Source of the DNA: Nocardiopsis metallicus
GTDB taxonomy: Bacteria; Actinomycetota; Actinomycetes; Streptosporangiales; Streptosporangiaceae
Reading direction: 5' to 3'
Length of the DNA: 64,000 nucleotides
NCBI RefSeq assembly: GCF_014201115.1
Contig: NZ_JACHDO010000001.1
Coordinates: 4,030,001 to 4,094,000 of the forward strand
Under the pieces are notes generated by a model that saw only the letters and a program-made list of their open reading frames with translations, was not told the origin of the DNA and ran no database searches. The position numbers and the translations under genes are program-made. Of the stretch, positions 61,288 through 64,000 are shown one piece after another. The stretch's first letter is position 1. Every line of letters begins with the position of its first letter.

Positions 61288-61670
61288 GCCGGTGACGCTA
61301 ACCCGCGCCCGGGCAGGACCGCTTTGTCCACAGTTGCCAACCGAGGACCGAGAGTTGGCCACTGTGGCGCATCCGGTCCGGGCTGTCGGTGCCCCGCTCC
61401 ACCTCAGCGCTCACCCGGCTAGGGGAGGCCATCCCGGACGCCGAGTGGCGTGTACACGTGGACGAGGCGGACCTCCCCTGGGTGAACGATCGGTACAGCG
61501 TGTGAGCCGTGGGATGACAATCCGGTCAACGGTTCTTTGGTCAACCGGCTGGCGCGTGAGCTGTCCTTGATACACAGTGGTAAAAGAGGGCTCTGCCAGC
61601 GCCAACCTTTCTGGAACACTGGGCCAGGCCCTCGGGTCCGCCGCCGCTGACGGGAACCCGGGAGGGCTCA
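61288..61670. promoter_or_regulatory. Divergent region upstream of aldehyde dehydrogenase and coiled-coil protein genes
   Basis: 383 bp. Besides promoter sequence it holds a dyad with embedded direct repeats (CCGGTCAAC at 61522-61530 and GGTCAACCGG at 61539-61548) and a short reading frame at 61389-61505, listed separately. A strong ribosome binding site GGGAGGG (61660s) precedes the TTG at 61671. Confidence 0.4.
61389..61505 (+). CDS. Possible 38-residue open frame or gene remnant
   Basis: From GTG 61389 the frame encodes VPRSTSALTRLGEAIPDAEW followed by RVHVDEADLPWVNDRYSV and a stop. Amino-acid use and codon bias look protein-like, and the frame stays open upstream, so this may be the tail of a decayed gene. 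There is no ribosome binding site before the GTG. I recognise no family. It could also be chance in GC-rich DNA. Confidence 0.25.
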   Translation: MPRSTSALTRLGEAIPDAEWRVHVDEADLPWVNDRYSV

Positions 61671-63473
61671 TTGCCGCTTGTCTACCGCACGCTCGTCGCC
61701 GTCCACGACGACGACGGGGATCTCGTCGCCGTCGCTTCGGCCGTCCTCTCCCGCTGGCTGAGCAAACGCGGCAACTCGGGCGCGCGCGTGGACTTCGGTT
61801 CGCCGGGCCGCTACGAGCTCAGCAACCGCTCGCGCGCGCTGGTCGCGCGGCACGAGAACACCGATGAGGGGCTCACCTTCCTGCGACTGACCACGGAGTC
61901 CGACAAGGCCGACGGGGTGTGGCGGACCCTGGCCACCGTCGTCGTGGACCCCGAGCTCTCGCCGTGGAACTACGTGTGGATCGACATGACCGTCGACCCC
62001 GTCTCCGCCGCCGACACCCCGGACGCCCCCCGCCTGGACGTGATGCCGCCCGAGGCGGCGCGCATGCTGCTGGAGGCGGTCGCCGCGCACGACGGCGCCC
62101 ACCCCCTGCCCTCCACGCCGCGGATCGTGCGCGGGCGCGATGACGCCGACGTGGCGGCGCTGATCTCCAGCGTGCGCGATCCCCTGCGCAGACTGGCCAT
62201 CGTGGCCACCGGGGCGCCCCGTGACGTGACCGTCGCCGACTGGCGCAACTCGATGGCCGGCTCCCTGTCCCGCTGCACCGGAATGTGCGCCGGGTACGTG
62301 CTGGACGGAGCCGCCCTGGACCAGGTGGGCGGGATCCTGCCCCGGGACCTGGACGTGCCCGCGGGCGGGGTGCGCACCTTCTTACCAGGGGTGGACCTGG
62401 CAGATCCGGAGGACGCCCAGCGCCACCCCAGGATGAGCCCGACCACCCTGGACACCGCCCGCGACGGCGAGCGCGTGCGCAACTGGGTGGGCGCCGCGCT
62501 GTCCCGGAGAGTGCGCGACAACGCCGTCGGACTGGCGCTGCCCGAGGCGCTCAAGGCGATCGACATCCTTCTGTCGGAGGAGACCGAGGACCTGCGCCGG
62601 GGTCCCAGCACTCCGCTTCCCCCCGCGTCACAGCAGACAGCAACGACCGGATCGGGGAACACCATCGCGCACCAGTCCGAGCCGGACTCGGTCATCATCG
62701 CGGAACTGGCCGCCGCCCAGGCCCAGGAGCAACAGGCCCAGCGGCTCAGAGAGGAGGTGCGCCGGCTCAGCGCGCGGATCGGGGAGCTCTCGGAGGAGCG
62801 CCAGGCCCTGCTTGCGGAGACCGCGGACCTCACCGAGGAGCTGAACTCCGCCCGGGACGAGCGGCGCAGCGCCCGCTACGAAGCGCAGTGGCTGCGCGAG
62901 CGGATCCGGGAGGAGGGCCTGTTCCGGCTGGCCGCGACCCCGGCACCGCACGACCCCGAGCAGCGGCCGCCGTCCAGCGTGGCGGAACTGCTGGAGCGGA
63001 TCACCGACGGCACGGCGCTGCCGCACCTGTTCTTCACCATCGAGGACCAGACGGTGTACGAGCTCTCCGACAGCCGCAAGGAGGGGCTGTGGGTGACCCG
63101 GGCCTGGGAGGCGCTGCTGGCGCTGAACGACTACGCGCGCTACCAGTTCGACAACCCCGGCAGCGGGCTGGGCTTCCACTCCTACCTGCGCGATCCCCCG
63201 GACGGCTACCGGGTGATCCCGGTCAAGCGACTGGCCTCGCAGGAGTCGGACTACGTGCGCAACCGCGGCAAGCTCAACGAGAAACGGGTGTTCCGGGTAC
63301 CGACCGAGGTGCACCCGGCGGGCCGGGTGCCGATGTACGCGCACATCAAGCTGGACATCGAGTACGGCATCTGCCCGCGGCTGTACTTCTACCCGCACCT
63401 GGGCCCGGACACCACCAACCGGGTGTACGTGGGCTACCTGGGCCGCCACCTGCCGGTGCAGCAGTCGAACTGA
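61671..63473 (+). CDS. Unknown protein with central coiled coil
   Basis: A 600-residue protein of unknown function. The start is a TTG with GGGAGGG 5 nt upstream. Residues 1-300 form a mixed domain (PLVYRTLVAVHDDDGDLVAV; WNYVWIDMTVDPVSA); residues 340-420 are a heptad-rich coiled coil (LREEVRRLSARIGELSEERQ, LTEELNSARDERRSA); the C-terminal 180 residues are a separate alpha/beta domain ending NRVYVGYLGRHLPVQQSN. One leucine (in VRTFLPGV) is coded by TTA at 62382-62384, rare in this DNA and typical of bldA-dependent genes in actinomycetes. It is convergent with an HD-domain gene. A role in stress or defence is conceivable but unproven. Confidence 0.8.
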   Translation: MPLVYRTLVAVHDDDGDLVAVASAVLSRWLSKRGNSGARVDFGSPGRYELSNRSRALVARHENTDEGLTFLRLTTESDKADGVWRTLATVVVDPELSPWNYVWIDMTVDPVSAADTPDAPRLDVMPPEAARMLLEAVAAHDGAHPLPSTPRIVRGRDDADVAALISSVRDPLRRLAIVATGAPRDVTVADWRNSMAGSLSRCTGMCAGYVLDGAALDQVGGILPRDLDVPAGGVRTFLPGVDLADPEDAQRHPRMSPTTLDTARDGERVRNWVGAALSRRVRDNAVGLALPEALKAIDILLSEETEDLRRGPSTPLPPASQQTATTGSGNTIAHQSEPDSVIIAELAAAQAQEQQAQRLREEVRRLSARIGELSEERQALLAETADLTEELNSARDERRSARYEAQWLRERIREEGLFRLAATPAPHDPEQRPPSSVAELLERITDGTALPHLFFTIEDQTVYELSDSRKEGLWVTRAWEALLALNDYARYQFDNPGSGLGFHSYLRDPPDGYRVIPVKRLASQESDYVRNRGKLNEKRVFRVPTEVHPAGRVPMYAHIKLDIEYGICPRLYFYPHLGPDTTNRVYVGYLGRHLPVQQSN

Positions 63474-63507
63474 CACGGGTCGAAGCAGCGCGGTTCAGGC
63501 CACGCGG

Positions 63508-63999
63508 TCAGACCACCCTGTGGCCGTAGGCGGCGGACAGCGCGGCCAGGTCCGGCTCGCCGTACCGATCCACCATCTCCTTGAACCGGAGCTCCTTGTC
63601 CGAGCCGAAGCGCCGCACCTTGGCCGCGAAGGAGGCGGCGGTGAGGAAGGTCGGCGGCTGGCTCTTGCTGTGGAACTTGTCCGCGTACATGACCAGCTCC
63701 TCCTCGGGTGAGGAGGCGAGGTAGTCGGCCACCGGGACGGGCAGCCCCTGGGAACGCACGTCCTCGCGGGTGATCCCCACCCCGGTGTGGTGGGAGCAGA
63801 AGCGGCACAGGGTCTCGGGCAGCCCCTCCCCCGCCAGAAGCTCGTGGCCGAGCACCCCGTGGCTGACGTAGCGGGAGCCGTCGAGCCGCCCGTCCGGACC
63901 GTACAGCCGGTACACGCCGATGTCGTGGAGCAGGCAGCCCGCGCGCACGAGGTCGGCGTTCACGCCGGGGGCGGCGCGGTCCAGGAGCTGTTCAGCCAC
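63508..63999 (-). CDS. HD-domain phosphohydrolase (partial, N-terminus outside window)
   Basis: At least 163 residues of an HD-superfamily metal-dependent phosphohydrolase. The HD motif is GCLLHDIGVYRLYG, and the second His region is RFCSHHTGVGI; the C-terminal part (EELVMYADKFHSKSQPPTFL) also fits. Upstream the frame stays open to the window edge, and the usual first His lies before the first visible residue, so the gene very probably continues beyond 64000. The substrate, often a nucleotide, is unknown. It converges with the coiled-coil protein gene. Confidence 0.8.
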   Translation of the reverse strand: MAEQLLDRAAPGVNADLVRAGCLLHDIGVYRLYGPDGRLDGSRYVSHGVLGHELLAGEGLPETLCRFCSHHTGVGITREDVRSQGLPVPVADYLASSPEEELVMYADKFHSKSQPPTFLTAASFAAKVRRFGSDKELRFKEMVDRYGEPDLAALSAAYGHRVV

Positions 64000-64000
64000 C

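Overview
The window is high-GC DNA (roughly 70% G+C) with many GTG starts, strong GC bias at third codon positions and actinobacterial gene families throughout: rimP-nusA-ylxR-infB, a SecA2, NB-ARC/TPR/LuxR regulators, a lone Roc-type GTPase, an ATP-binding anti-sigma-like protein and a MEP isoprenoid pathway. It reads as a chromosomal piece of a filamentous actinomycete. Nocardiopsis or another Streptosporangiales member is my best guess; no rRNA or tRNA gene is present to settle it.

Layout. 0-9.2 kb (minus strand) is the conserved translation block: rbfA (partial), a DUF503 gene, infB, ylxR, nusA and rimP, followed by two ferritin-like genes on the plus strand and proS on the minus strand. 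9.3-14.7 kb holds a spermidine-synthase-like methyltransferase, a two-component system whose kinase carries a frameshift, and cydAB. 14.9-16.8 kb has a tiny cysteine-rich metallothionein-like gene, a small Cys-containing protein and an almost gene-free stretch. 17-30 kb is accessory: secA2, a lone GTPase, an unusual-type hisS, two paralogous NB-ARC/LuxR regulators, a degenerate AMP-binding protein and an anti-sigma-like ATPase. 30.4-37.3 kb is a complete dipeptide/oligopeptide ABC importer whose last gene was hit by an IS66-family element; terminal inverted repeats and an 8-bp target duplication are visible. 37.6-41.4 kb is one 1227-residue protein of unknown function with foreign-looking composition, the strongest novelty candidate. 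41.5-52 kb carries a zinc alcohol dehydrogenase, a 60-bp perfect palindrome, an MFS exporter, a GNAT, an S33 peptidase and a group (Lrp regulator, flavin monooxygenase, nitrilase-family amidase, cationic amino-acid permease) that looks like a lysine-to-5-aminovalerate route. 52.4-56.5 kb is ispG-rseP/rip1-dxr. 56.8-64 kb has two secreted hydrolases, an aldehyde dehydrogenase, an unknown coiled-coil protein with a TTA codon, and a partial HD-domain gene.

In Streptomyces (from memory of the published gene order) dxr, rip1, ispG, a GNAT, proS, the ferritin-like genes, rimP, nusA, ylxR, infB, DUF503 and rbfA lie close together. Here the same chain is kept in order but split by about 35 kb between proS and the GNAT and about 7 kb between the GNAT and ispG. 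Most accessory and odd features sit in these two insertions.

All boundaries and motifs were read by eye. Functions rest on recognised motifs and context; no database search was run.
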